From Klebsiella pneumoniae (lineage in GTDB: Bacteria > Verrucomicrobiota > Verrucomicrobiia > Limisphaerales > SXTU01), in the NCBI GenBank assembly GCA_943330855.2, contig CALQJI020000025.1, forward strand, positions 1-61,432: a stretch of 61,432 nucleotides of DNA, read 5' to 3'. Below the pieces are notes generated by a model that worked only from the letters and a program-made list of their open reading frames with translations, did no database searches and was not told where the DNA came from. A program made the position numbers and the translations under genes. Position 1 is the first letter of the stretch. Every line of letters starts with the position of its first letter. Positions 19,678-27,719 of the stretch are shown in pieces.

Positions 19678-20534
19678 ACCCGCTTCCCTTCGGCTGCGAT
19701 GGCGAATTGCACCACGCGCTCCGCCCCGGCGACATACGCAGCGCGGTTGGCGAGGAGGGCGTCGTTGTGGTCGCCACCGATTTCAACAAACGCTTTCGGC
19801 TCGCGGGCCGCGGCGAAGTTGCGCTCGCCGTGGCTGAAGCGAATGGTCGTGTCCGCGCGGCTGTGCATGACGACCACGGGACAGGCGATGGCGGGCAGAC
19901 GGCTGTGGGTGTCGTATTTGATGCGGCTGATGAGTTTCACCGGCAGCCAGGGGAACAACTCCGCGCCGATGTCCGGGATGCTGGTGAAGGAGCTTTGCAA
20001 CACCAACCCGCCGACGCGCTCGGTGGCGGCGAGTTGGCTGGCGATGCCGCCGCCGAGGGATTCACCCCAAACCAGAATGTGCTCCGGCGCGAAGCCGTGC
20101 GTGCGGAGCCATTGGTAAGCAGTCGCGGCGTCGGTGTAAGTGCCGGCCTCACTTGGCTCGCCGCCGCTCCGACCGTAGCCGCGGTAGTCGAAGGCGAGCA
20201 GGCTCACGCCGGTTTCGAGGACGGCGCGGTAGTAGCCGGGACGGGAGGTGAGATTTCCACCGTTGCCGTGGCAGAAGAGCATGACGTAGCGGGCGCGGGG
20301 CGCGGACTGTTCAGCAGCGAAGAACCACGCGTGGAGACGGAGGTTGTCGGGAGTTTTCAGCCAGACTTCCTCGCTGACGCGGCCCACGTCGTCGGGCGTG
20401 TATTCCGCGTCGCGGGTTGGATGATAGACTTGGCTGTGCTCGAAGCGGTAAAGCATGAGGGCGATGACCAGCAGGCCCAGCAGGGGCACGAGCCAGCGGC
20501 GGGCGTTCTTAACGCGGGCGAGGAGCGGGTGCAA
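19656..20534 (-). CDS. Alpha/beta hydrolase, membrane-anchored (BEM46-like)
   Basis: The 292-aa protein has an N-terminal membrane segment (WLVPLLGLLVIALMLY, about residues 14-29). The hydrolase fold shows VMLFCHGNGGN (oxyanion region), FDYRGYGRSGG, the nucleophile elbow GESLGG, a DTTI acid block and GGDHND as the catalytic His. It is probably an esterase or peptidase-like enzyme facing the periplasm. The substrate is unknown. Its last codons are contributed by the inverted repeat at 19588-19677. Confidence 0.85.
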   Translation of the reverse strand: MHPLLARVKNARRWLVPLLGLLVIALMLYRFEHSQVYHPTRDAEYTPDDVGRVSEEVWLKTPDNLRLHAWFFAAEQSAPRARYVMLFCHGNGGNLTSRPGYYRAVLETGVSLLAFDYRGYGRSGGEPSEAGTYTDAATAYQWLRTHGFAPEHILVWGESLGGGIASQLAATERVGGLVLQSSFTSIPDIGAELFPWLPVKLISRIKYDTHSRLPAIACPVVVMHSRADTTIRFSHGERNFAAAREPKAFVEIGGDHNDALLANRAAYVAGAERVVQFAIAAEGKRVGEKAGK

Positions 20535-20554
20535 GGCGGGCGAGGGTTGGCGCT

Positions 20555-20627
20555 TGCTCGTAATCCTGATCCTGCTCCTGCTCCGCCATCCCCCCGAGGA
20601 GCAGGATTAGGATCAGGATTATGAGCA
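20555..20627. repeat. Long hairpin, 30-bp arms with 3 mismatches
   Basis: The arms are 20555-20584 (TGCTCGTAATCCTGATCCTG...) and 20598-20627, with a 13-nt loop. They are built from hexamer-like words (CCTGAT, CCTGCT). The hairpin sits between the hydrolase start and the glutathione peroxidase stop. No T-tract follows on either strand, so a terminator role is uncertain. Confidence 0.88.
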
Positions 20628-20638
20628 GGCGGGGAGTT

Positions 20639-21187
20639 TCACTTCGCGGCGAGCGCCTTCTCCACGGCCTTCACCAGCGCGGCATCGTCCGGCTCGGTGC
20701 TGGTGTCGAAGCGGGCGAGGAGCTTGCCGTCACGGCCCACGAGGAACTTGCTGAAGTTCCACGTCACGGCACCGGGCAGCGCGGAGCCTTTGCCGGTGAG
20801 CGCGTTGAAGAGCGGGTGCTGCTCCGGGCCGTCGGCGATGCGGACCTTGGCGAAGAGGGGGAAGGTGACTTTGTAGTTCGTGGTGCAGAACTGTTTAATC
20901 TCGGCGGCGGTGCCGGGTTCCTGCGCGCCGAAGTCGTTGCACGGGAAACCAAGGACGGCGAGGCCGCGCGCGCCGTATTCTTTGTGCAGGGCTTCGAGGC
21001 CGGAGTATTGCGGCGTGGCCCCGCATTGGGAGGCGACGTTGACGATGAGGAGGACTTTGCCGGCGAAGGGTTTGAGCGAAGTCTCCTTGCCGGCGATGTC
21101 CTTGAGCGGGATGTCGGTGAGCGACTTGATTTGAGCACAGGCGAGTTGGGTGAGGACGCAGAAGGCGAGCGTGAGCGCGAGTTTCAT
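20639..21187 (-). CDS. Exported glutathione peroxidase
   Basis: The 182-aa protein has a signal peptide (KLALTLAFCVLTQLACAQ). The thioredoxin-like fold contains the peroxidatic Cys in VNVASQCGATPQY, the Gln-bearing GFPCNDFGAQEPG and the Trp/Asn WNFSKFLV. It would reduce peroxides in the periplasm, probably with a thioredoxin-like donor; the DsbD at 22941 is one candidate supplier of electrons, but that is inference. Confidence 0.92.
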   Translation of the reverse strand: MKLALTLAFCVLTQLACAQIKSLTDIPLKDIAGKETSLKPFAGKVLLIVNVASQCGATPQYSGLEALHKEYGARGLAVLGFPCNDFGAQEPGTAAEIKQFCTTNYKVTFPLFAKVRIADGPEQHPLFNALTGKGSALPGAVTWNFSKFLVGRDGKLLARFDTSTEPDDAALVKAVEKALAAK

Positions 21188-21225
21188 GGGGGGAAGATAA
21201 CGCGCCGGGACGGACTGGGAAGCCT

Positions 21226-21328
21226 GGAGCGCGGCCCGCCGGGCAGCTTGGGGCGTGGAGTAAGACAGCCGTTAAGTCGCACCGGTGCGGACCTCGCGGG
21301 TGTAAAGCGGGCGGGCCGCCCGCGCTCC
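21226..21328. repeat. Inverted GGAGCGCGG element
   Basis: GGAGCGCGGCCCGCC at 21226-21240 pairs imperfectly with the reverse complement GGAGCGCGGGCGGCCCGC at 21311-21328. It lies between the glutathione peroxidase start and the NDP kinase stop. Related hairpins are at 6331 and 12110. Confidence 0.6.
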
Positions 21329-21330
21329 GG

Positions 21331-22509
21331 TCACTGCGCGCCGTGAAACTGCTCGACGACGCGTTTAAAGTCGTTGGCCTCGACCTGAACGATGCCGAAT
21401 TCGCGCTGGGCGTTCTCGGGGGCGTCGCTGGCGTGCGCGGCGTTGATCATGATGTTCGAGCCGAACTCGCGGCGGATGGAGCCGGGCGGGGCCTTCGCGG
21501 GGTCGGTGGGGCCGAGGACGTCGCGGATTTTAGCGACGGCGTTCGTGCCTTCGTAAACGAGGGCGATGCACTTCTCGGTGCCAGGTTCGGCCAACTGGTC
21601 CTTCGTGCACTCGGACTCCGAGCGGCCGGACATGAAGCGCACGATGTTATCGAACTGGTTGTCGCCGAAGGCGGGTCCGAGGATTTCGCCCATCGCGGCC
21701 TCGGCCTCGGGGGAGAGGGTGAAGCCGATGCTGGGGTCTTTCTCCAACGCGGCCTTGGCCTTGGCGGCGATGACGGACTTGAGCTTGGTGCGGAGGAATT
21801 GCTTCACCGGGCCATAGAATTCCATCGCCTGCGCCGTGCTCATGTGCAGGACGCGGATGCCGACGATGTAGAGGCCGGTGCGGCTGAAGAAATCAATGAC
21901 GTTGCCAGGGCGGCCGGTGGCGAAGCGGAAGTTGTCCGGCTTGATGAGGACGAGGGTGCGCTCAACTTTCTCGCCGGGCGGGTGCTCCACGCAGTCTTCG
22001 AGGATGCCGCCGTCGGCATCGGAGTAGCGCGCCCAGAGCTTGAGTTTCACACCGGCCTCTTCGGCGTTCGGCGCGGCGAGGACGGCGGGCTCGAAATAAC
22101 GAACCTCGTCGCGCTCGTCCAAAACGTAGTCACCAAAGGTGTCGCGAATGGTCTCACCGCCGCGCCGGGAGTGGCTGATATTACCGACAACGGAACGGAC
22201 CTTGCGCACGGCATCCTCACCCCGGAAGAGGAGCATCATGGAACGGCGGCGGCGACCGGTCTTCGGGTCGGGGCCAAGCTCGTGGACGATGTAGTCGTGG
22301 ATGAGCTGCTGGACGGTGCGGTCCTGGGGGTCGGCGGCGGAAATGACGACCTTGGAGTATTCCTCCACAAGCTCCTGGCACGCACCGAACATCCGGGCGG
22401 CGACGAGTTCCAAGCCCGTGCGGGTGATGAGCCGGGCTAGGATGCCGCCAGTGCGAGACTTGGCGAGGGTGTAGGGCGTGACAATGACGTAGGCAAGTTG
22501 CTGGGCCAT
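21331..22509 (-). CDS. ndk: Tandem nucleoside diphosphate kinase, first domain degenerate
   Basis: At 392 aa it is over twice the usual 140-150 aa. The C-terminal half is a recognisable NDK: ERTLVLIKPDNFRF, then SIRREFGSNIMINAAHASDAP with the phosphorylated His (about H359) in the N..HASD motif. The N-terminal half repeats the layout (LAYVIVTPYTLAKSRTGGIL, later GETIRDTFGDYVLDERDE), but the KPD and the active His are missing. The first domain may be structural or regulatory. The enzyme would transfer gamma-phosphate among nucleotides. Confidence 0.88.
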   Translation of the reverse strand: MAQQLAYVIVTPYTLAKSRTGGILARLITRTGLELVAARMFGACQELVEEYSKVVISAADPQDRTVQQLIHDYIVHELGPDPKTGRRRRSMMLLFRGEDAVRKVRSVVGNISHSRRGGETIRDTFGDYVLDERDEVRYFEPAVLAAPNAEEAGVKLKLWARYSDADGGILEDCVEHPPGEKVERTLVLIKPDNFRFATGRPGNVIDFFSRTGLYIVGIRVLHMSTAQAMEFYGPVKQFLRTKLKSVIAAKAKAALEKDPSIGFTLSPEAEAAMGEILGPAFGDNQFDNIVRFMSGRSESECTKDQLAEPGTEKCIALVYEGTNAVAKIRDVLGPTDPAKAPPGSIRREFGSNIMINAAHASDAPENAQREFGIVQVEANDFKRVVEQFHGAQ

Positions 22510-22540
22510 GAAATTAAAGGGGACAGGGACGGACTACGGA

Positions 22541-22744
22541 CTAGGCGGCGGGCGGGACGGGATCGGGGGCCGCCGACGGGGCGGCGGCGGGCGGGGCGGC
22601 CTTACCGCCGAGGATCTTGAACATGACCGTGGAGCAGACGGGGCAACGGCCTTTGATGGCCTTGCGCCCGTTCTTCATCACCTCTTCAACGCCAGCGGTG
22701 ATCTCCCTCTTCGACTTGCATTTAACGCAATAACCTTCGGCCAT
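22541..22744 (-). CDS. DUF5679 zinc-ribbon protein
   Basis: The 67-aa protein has CVKC near residue 6 and CPVC about 30 residues later, typical of the DUF5679 ribbon (GYCVKCKSKREI...GRKAIKGRCPVC), followed by a low-complexity Ala/Pro tail. The ATG at 22744 gives the family N terminus; a start at 22762 would add six residues. It lies 31 nt upstream of the NDK gene on the same strand. Its function is unknown. Confidence 0.75.
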   Translation of the reverse strand: MAEGYCVKCKSKREITAGVEEVMKNGRKAIKGRCPVCSTVMFKILGGKAAPPAAAPSAAPDPVPPAA

Positions 22745-22940
22745 GTGAGATTTCCGCCGCATCGCGACACGCGCGACACCGCAGTTACGGGAAAAAGCCT
22801 ACGGGCCGCTCAAGGGAAGCGTCAACGGCGAAATCGGGCGGGCGCGCTGGCAAGGCACAAATCAGCCTTGGCGCAGAGGGCGACAAGGCGGAAGGACAAT
22901 AAACTTTCAAACGAATCCGCCGCGAAGTCATCCTACTCGC

Positions 22941-25076
22941 ATGCGAAACAGACTTCTTGGGCTACTCTTCTTCTGTCTGCTCGGCCTTTCCACGCCCCGC
23001 GCCGAGGGTGCTGCCACCCAAGTCGAGTTGCTGCTGGACAAGGCTTCCGCAAAGCCCGGCGAAACCGTCCTGGCCGGCCTGCGCCTCACGATGGCCCCGC
23101 GCTGGCACACCTACTGGCGCTACGGCGGCGATGTCGGCTTCCCCACGAAGATTGCTTGGGAACTGCCCGCCGGCGTTACGGCGGGGGAAATCCAGTGGCC
23201 GGTGCCGGGCAAGTATTTCGCCAACACCCTGACCAGCTACGAATACGCGAAGGAAGTCGTGCTGCTCGTCCCGTTGAAGCTCGCCGCCAGCGCCCCCGTC
23301 GGCAGCCACGAACTCACGGCGAAAGCGAGCTGGCTCGAGTGTGAAACTGGCGGCTCCTGCGTTCCGGGCAAGGTCACGGTCAAGGCATCGCTCCTCATCG
23401 GCACAGAAACCAAGCCCACCGCCTCCGCCCCGCAGTTCACCGGCTGGCAGAAACTCTTACCGACGCAAAACCAAAAACTCGTCGCCTCCGCCCGCTGGGA
23501 AGCGGCCGCCTCGACGAACGACACGCGCCCGCTGCTCATCGAGTGGAGCACGACTGCGCCGAAGCCGGATTTCTTCCCCTACGGCGGCGAGGGTTTTGAA
23601 ATCGCTGGCCCGACCGAAGTCGTGAGCAGCGCGGGTGGAAAAGTCGCGCTTCGCAAGCTCGTGAAGAAGACCGAAGGCGACTGGCCCAAGCAACTGCTCG
23701 GCTTGCTCGTGGAAACCGCCGAGGCCGGCCACTCGACAGGTTACGAAGCGAATCTGCTCCTCACCGACACCCCAGCCACCGCCGCCACGCAACCTCCCGT
23801 GGGCAAAGGTGAAATCACCTCCTTCGCCCACGCCCTGCTCCTCGCGTTCCTCGGCGGCTTGATACTCAACATCATGCCGTGCGTCCTGCCCGTCATCGCC
23901 CTCAAGATTTTCGGCTTCGTGAACCAGGCAAAAGACTCCCCCGCAAGAGTCCGACAGCTCGGCCTCGTGTATTGCCTCGGCGTGCTCGTCTCGTTCGTCG
24001 TCCTCGCGGCCGTCGTCATCGGCGTGCAGCAGGCGGGCAAAAACGCGAGCTGGGGGATGCAATTCCAGAACCCCATCTTCCTCGTCAGCATGGTCACGCT
24101 CGTGACGCTCGTGGCGCTGAACCTCTTTGGCTTGTTCGAAGTAACCCTCGGCGGCGGCACGATGACGGCCGCGAGCGACTTGGCCCGCAAGGAGGGCCCC
24201 ACCGGCGCGTTCTTCAACGGCATCCTCGCCACCGCGCTGGCCACGCCCTGCACTGCACCCCTGCTCGCGCCCGCGCTGGGCTTCGCGTTCGCGCAGCCGC
24301 CACTGCTCATTCTCGTGCTCTTCCTCGCCATCGGCGCCGGACTCGCGCTGCCCTATCTGCTCCTCAGTTTCCAGCCCGCATGGCTCCGGTATCTGCCCAA
24401 GCCGGGCAACTGGATGGTTCACTTCAAGCACGCCATGGGCTTCCCCATGCTCGCCACGGCCATCTGGCTGCTGTGGGTCGCCACGCGCATCTTCGGACGC
24501 GACGGTGCGTTGTGGCTGGGCTTATTCCTCGTCGTCCTCGCGCTCGCGGCGTGGATTTGGGGCGAGTTCGTCCAGCGCGGCAGTCAGCGACGCGGGCTGG
24601 CCATGGCCATCAGCATCGCGCTCCTCGGCGGGGCTTACGGCTACGCGCTCGAAGGCCAGTTGCACTGGCGCAATCCCGCGCGGCCCACCGAGGCCGGCGG
24701 CCTGACCAAGTCCAGTCCCGACGGCATTGACTGGCAGCCGTGGAGTTTGGAAGCCGTGGCCAAGGCCCGCACCGAAGGCCGCGTGGTGCTCGTGGATTTC
24801 ACCGCCGACTGGTGCTTCACCTGCAAGGCCAACCTCGCAAGCAGCCTCGAAATCGCCCCGACACGGCAGAAGCTCAAAACCTTGAACGCCCTCGCTCTCC
24901 TCGCCGACAACACGCTGGAGACACCCGCCATCATCAGTGAACTAAAGAAGTTTGGCCGAGCGGGCGTGCCGATGGTGCTGGTCTATCCGCGCGACCCGAA
25001 AGCCGAGCCGTTCCTCCTGCCCACACTGCTCACACCCAACATCGTGCTCGAAGCCTTGGACAACGCGGCGAAGTAA
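22941..25076 (+). CDS. dsbD: Protein-disulfide reductase DsbD family
   Basis: The 711-aa protein has a signal peptide, then a periplasmic DsbD N-terminal-like domain (about 25-270, including SWLECETGGSCVPG). A multi-pass membrane core has NIMPCVLPVIALKIFGFV and ATPCTAPLLAPALGFAF, the two Cys that pass electrons across the membrane. The C-terminal thioredoxin domain has WCFTC (about residues 624-628). It carries reducing power from cytoplasmic thioredoxin to the periplasm. The three-domain architecture is complete. Confidence 0.92.
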   Translation: MRNRLLGLLFFCLLGLSTPRAEGAATQVELLLDKASAKPGETVLAGLRLTMAPRWHTYWRYGGDVGFPTKIAWELPAGVTAGEIQWPVPGKYFANTLTSYEYAKEVVLLVPLKLAASAPVGSHELTAKASWLECETGGSCVPGKVTVKASLLIGTETKPTASAPQFTGWQKLLPTQNQKLVASARWEAAASTNDTRPLLIEWSTTAPKPDFFPYGGEGFEIAGPTEVVSSAGGKVALRKLVKKTEGDWPKQLLGLLVETAEAGHSTGYEANLLLTDTPATAATQPPVGKGEITSFAHALLLAFLGGLILNIMPCVLPVIALKIFGFVNQAKDSPARVRQLGLVYCLGVLVSFVVLAAVVIGVQQAGKNASWGMQFQNPIFLVSMVTLVTLVALNLFGLFEVTLGGGTMTAASDLARKEGPTGAFFNGILATALATPCTAPLLAPALGFAFAQPPLLILVLFLAIGAGLALPYLLLSFQPAWLRYLPKPGNWMVHFKHAMGFPMLATAIWLLWVATRIFGRDGALWLGLFLVVLALAAWIWGEFVQRGSQRRGLAMAISIALLGGAYGYALEGQLHWRNPARPTEAGGLTKSSPDGIDWQPWSLEAVAKARTEGRVVLVDFTADWCFTCKANLASSLEIAPTRQKLKTLNALALLADNTLETPAIISELKKFGRAGVPMVLVYPRDPKAEPFLLPTLLTPNIVLEALDNAAK

Positions 25077-25414
25077 TATCAATTCCCAAAGACAATCGGT
25101 GCGTTGCCGTCCTTTGGGCGCTTTTCTTCCTCACCCCGGCCCTCTCCCCAGCACAGAGGGAGAAAGTCAGCCAGCGCTCGAAACCACTACCGCGTCTGGC
25201 AGCTCGAACGCGGCCCACGTCGCTCCCTCTCCGCTGGGGAGAGGGCCGGGGTGAGGGGAAAAGCGTGCGGACTACCACTGAACGCTACTCACCCAAACTC
25301 ATCGGGACTTGGTATGAGGTGGCGGCGGCTCGCTGTCGCCCCATCTGAGGATGGAAAGCAAAACGCGAAGGATTTCACCTTCGCGTCTTTCCGTTCCAGC
25401 AGTTCGCCGGGAAA
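25077..25414. repeat. Intergenic stretch with a long inverted repeat
   Basis: This 338-bp gap holds an inverted repeat. TTCCTCACCCCGGCCCTCTC (about 25127-25146) pairs with GAGAGGGCCGGGGTGAGG (about 25240-25257), with a spacer containing GAGGGAGAAAG and its counterpart CTCCCTCTCC. This wording is a common dispersed repeat in GC-rich genomes. The remainder (25265-25414) shows no gene I can support. Confidence 0.7.
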
Positions 25415-25597
25415 TCAGTGAGGATGCTCGTCGCTGGGCGGCATACAGCCGAACTTGCCGATCACCGCGAGCAAGCTGACCACCACGATGATGAGCGGCC
25501 ACCAGGACGGTGACTTGGGATGAACGGCCATGAGGATGGCACCGCCCAAAATCACTGCGATGGCCAGCCATGTGAACACTGCTTTGAAAAACGTCAT
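25415..25597 (-). CDS. Small two-helix membrane protein of unknown function
   Basis: The 60-aa protein has two hydrophobic segments (FTWLAIAVILGGAILMAV and WWPLIIVVVSLLAVIG) and a short His/Pro tail (CMPPSDEHPH). The ATG at 25597 begins MTFFKAVFTW. I do not recognise a family. The conserved-looking hydrophobic layout and normal base composition favour a real gene, but it could be spurious. Confidence 0.5.
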   Translation of the reverse strand: MTFFKAVFTWLAIAVILGGAILMAVHPKSPSWWPLIIVVVSLLAVIGKFGCMPPSDEHPH

Positions 25598-25707
25598 GGC
25601 GCGGAGAGTAGCGACGGCCCCATGGCTGGCAAGCGCCGGCTTGAACAACGCCCGCTTGGCCGCCTCACCCCCCTTCGCGAGCACGTCTTGGCTGCCGAGA
25701 AGCGAAC

Positions 25708-25790
25708 AGTGACCAGTAATTCGTGACCCGCGAGCGCACCCGGACGCGCTCGCGTCGCCTATCCCCGACTAATTACTAATCACTAATCAC
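25708..25790. repeat. Heptamer-based inverted repeat upstream of lpxK
   Basis: ACTAATTACTAATCACTAAT... (25768-25790) is built from ACTAATC heptamers. A degenerate inverted counterpart (AGTGACCAGTAATTCGTGAC) lies at 25708-25727. The element sits in the promoter region of lpxK. Confidence 0.55.
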
Positions 25791-25829
25791 TTTCCCCTCC
25801 CTCCCTCGCGCGGGCACACTCCGCGTCTC

Positions 25830-27002
25830 ATGCGCGAGACGCTCCGCAACTGGACGGAAAATGCCGAAACCTTCGTGCTCGAAGTCATCTTCGAGCAACG
25901 CAAGGGCAAGCGCGCCGGCCTCCTGCGCACCGCGCTCCTAGCGCTCTCAAAGGTCTTCACGGTCGCCGTGAAGCTCCGCCTCTTCCTCTACAACGTCCGC
26001 ATCCTCCGCGACTCCACCCTCGGCGTGCAGGTTATCGCCGTCGGCAACGTCACCGTCGGCGGCACGGGCAAGACGCCGGTCGTCGAGAAATTCGCGCGCG
26101 AGCTGACTGACGCCGGACGGAAAGTCGCCATCCTCTCGCGCGGCTATCGTTCCAACCCCGGCCCGCTCGCCCCGCGCCTGTTGAACAAACTCCTTCTCCG
26201 CGACGACACCACGCCGCCGCGCGTCGTCTCCGACGGCAAGAACCTACTGCTCAACTCCGAGACCGCCGGCGATGAACCTTACATGTTGGCGAGCAACTTG
26301 AAGGACGTCGTCGTGCTCGTCGACAAGGACCGGGTGAAGGCCGGCCGCTACGCCATCGCCAAGTTCGGCTGCGACACCCTGCTGCTCGACGACGGATACC
26401 AGTATTGGAAACTACGCGGTCGCCGGAAGGACATCGTGCTCGTGGACTGCCAGCAGCCCTTCGGCAACGAGCACCTGCTCCCGCGCGGCACCTTGCGCGA
26501 GCCACCCTCGCACCTCGACCGCGCCAGCGTCATCTTTCTCACCAAGAGCGACGGCGACACCGCTCCGCTCCGCGCCCGCATCGCCAAGCACAACCCAAAA
26601 GCCAGCATCGTCGAGTGCGTCCACCACCCGCTCTACTTCGAGGACGTGTTCACCGGCGAGCGGATGGACCTCAGCTTCCTCAAGGGCAAGAAGGTCGCGA
26701 GCTTCAGCGGCATCGCGCAGCCGGAGAGCTTCGAGGCCAGCCTCGTGAAGCAAGGCGGGGAGCTCGTCTATTCCAAACGCTTCGCCGACCACCACCGCTT
26801 CACGCAGCAGGAGGTCCTCAACGCCATCAACCGCGCCAAGAAGCGGCAGGCCGAAATCATCGTCACCACGCAGAAGGACGCTGTGCGCTTCCCGAAGATT
26901 GACCGCCGCGACCTGCCCATCTGCTTCATGCGCGTGGAAATCAAAATCCTCTCTGGCGCGAAAGACTTTCAGGACTGCGTGCGGCAGATTTGTTTCAAGT
27001 GA
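25830..27002 (+). CDS. lpxK: Tetraacyldisaccharide 4'-kinase LpxK
   Basis: The 390-aa enzyme phosphorylates the 4' position of the lipid A disaccharide at the inner membrane. An N-terminal hydrophobic/amphipathic region precedes the P-loop GNVTVGGTGKTP at about residues 72-83 and SRGYRS near 105, both hallmarks of LpxK. LLLDDGYQYW and LPRGTLREP follow. Its presence with the acyltransferase and waaF shows that the organism makes LPS. Confidence 0.94.
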   Translation: MRETLRNWTENAETFVLEVIFEQRKGKRAGLLRTALLALSKVFTVAVKLRLFLYNVRILRDSTLGVQVIAVGNVTVGGTGKTPVVEKFARELTDAGRKVAILSRGYRSNPGPLAPRLLNKLLLRDDTTPPRVVSDGKNLLLNSETAGDEPYMLASNLKDVVVLVDKDRVKAGRYAIAKFGCDTLLLDDGYQYWKLRGRRKDIVLVDCQQPFGNEHLLPRGTLREPPSHLDRASVIFLTKSDGDTAPLRARIAKHNPKASIVECVHHPLYFEDVFTGERMDLSFLKGKKVASFSGIAQPESFEASLVKQGGELVYSKRFADHHRFTQQEVLNAINRAKKRQAEIIVTTQKDAVRFPKIDRRDLPICFMRVEIKILSGAKDFQDCVRQICFK

Positions 27003-27062
27003 ACGCAGGTCAGGCGCAAATCACCAATTGTCGCGGCCCGGACCTTCAGCTAGTTTCCAACC

Positions 27063-27287
27063 ATGCCACAAGCAGTGCATCTCGAACTCGAAGTGCCCGA
27101 TGAACTCGCCCTAATCCGCCTCCCGGCGGGCGTCCAGCACCGCCTCACCCAGCTTCTCGACCAGCAGGACGCCGGCAAACCGCTGACAGCCGACGAGCGG
27201 CACGAGGCTGAAGGGTTGGTTGACTTGGCGGAACTGCTATCCGTCCTGCGCGCGCGCGCGGCACGGCTAGGTGGACTGGCGGCATGA
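27063..27287 (+). CDS. Small acidic helical protein, partner of an HNH protein
   Basis: The 74-aa protein (starting MPQAVHLELEVPDELALIRL) has no domain I can name. The middle (LTADERHEAEGLVDLAELLS) looks helical. Its stop overlaps the HNH gene by 4 nt (ATGA at 27284), so the two are probably co-translated. Such small-gene/HNH pairs can behave like toxin-antitoxin modules, but that is inference. Confidence 0.65.
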   Translation: MPQAVHLELEVPDELALIRLPAGVQHRLTQLLDQQDAGKPLTADERHEAEGLVDLAELLSVLRARAARLGGLAA

Positions 27288-27703
27288 CCATCTCGGCCAG
27301 TCTGAGGCGGCAAATCGCGGAACGGGCGGACAACCATTGCAAGTATTGTGGGCTGTCACAAGCCGGTCAGGAGGCTCGCTTTCATGTGGACCACATCACA
27401 CCGGTCGTAGTCGGAGGGCCCACCACGCCCGATAATCTGGCGCTTGCCTGTGTGTCCTGTTCGCTGCGTAAGGGCGCGCGCGAGGAGGTTGTGGACCCGC
27501 AAACGGGCAAGCTCGTGGGCCTGTTCCATCCACGTCGCGACGACTGGTATGTTCACTTTGGATGGGACGGTTTCAAAGCAATTGGCCTGACTTCCGCAGG
27601 CCGGGCCACAGTCGCGGCCTTGCAACTGAATCGCCCGCTCGCGCTGGCTATTCGTGAGGAGGAAACCCATCGGAACCGCCACCCGCCGCCGCATCGCAGC
27701 TAG
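27284..27703 (+). CDS. HNH endonuclease family protein
   Basis: The 139-aa protein has a compact HNH/ββα-metal module: HCKYCGLSQAG, then HVDHITPVVVGGPTTPDNLALACVSCS, with the paired Cys residues coordinating structural zinc and DHI carrying the catalytic His. The C-terminal part (GLFHPRRDDWYVHFGW...) is typical of small stand-alone HNH proteins. It starts inside the stop of the 74-aa gene. Its last codons overlap none of the acyltransferase gene. Confidence 0.85.
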   Translation: MTISASLRRQIAERADNHCKYCGLSQAGQEARFHVDHITPVVVGGPTTPDNLALACVSCSLRKGAREEVVDPQTGKLVGLFHPRRDDWYVHFGWDGFKAIGLTSAGRATVAALQLNRPLALAIREEETHRNRHPPPHRS

Positions 27704-27719
27704 CGGTATCATTCGACTG

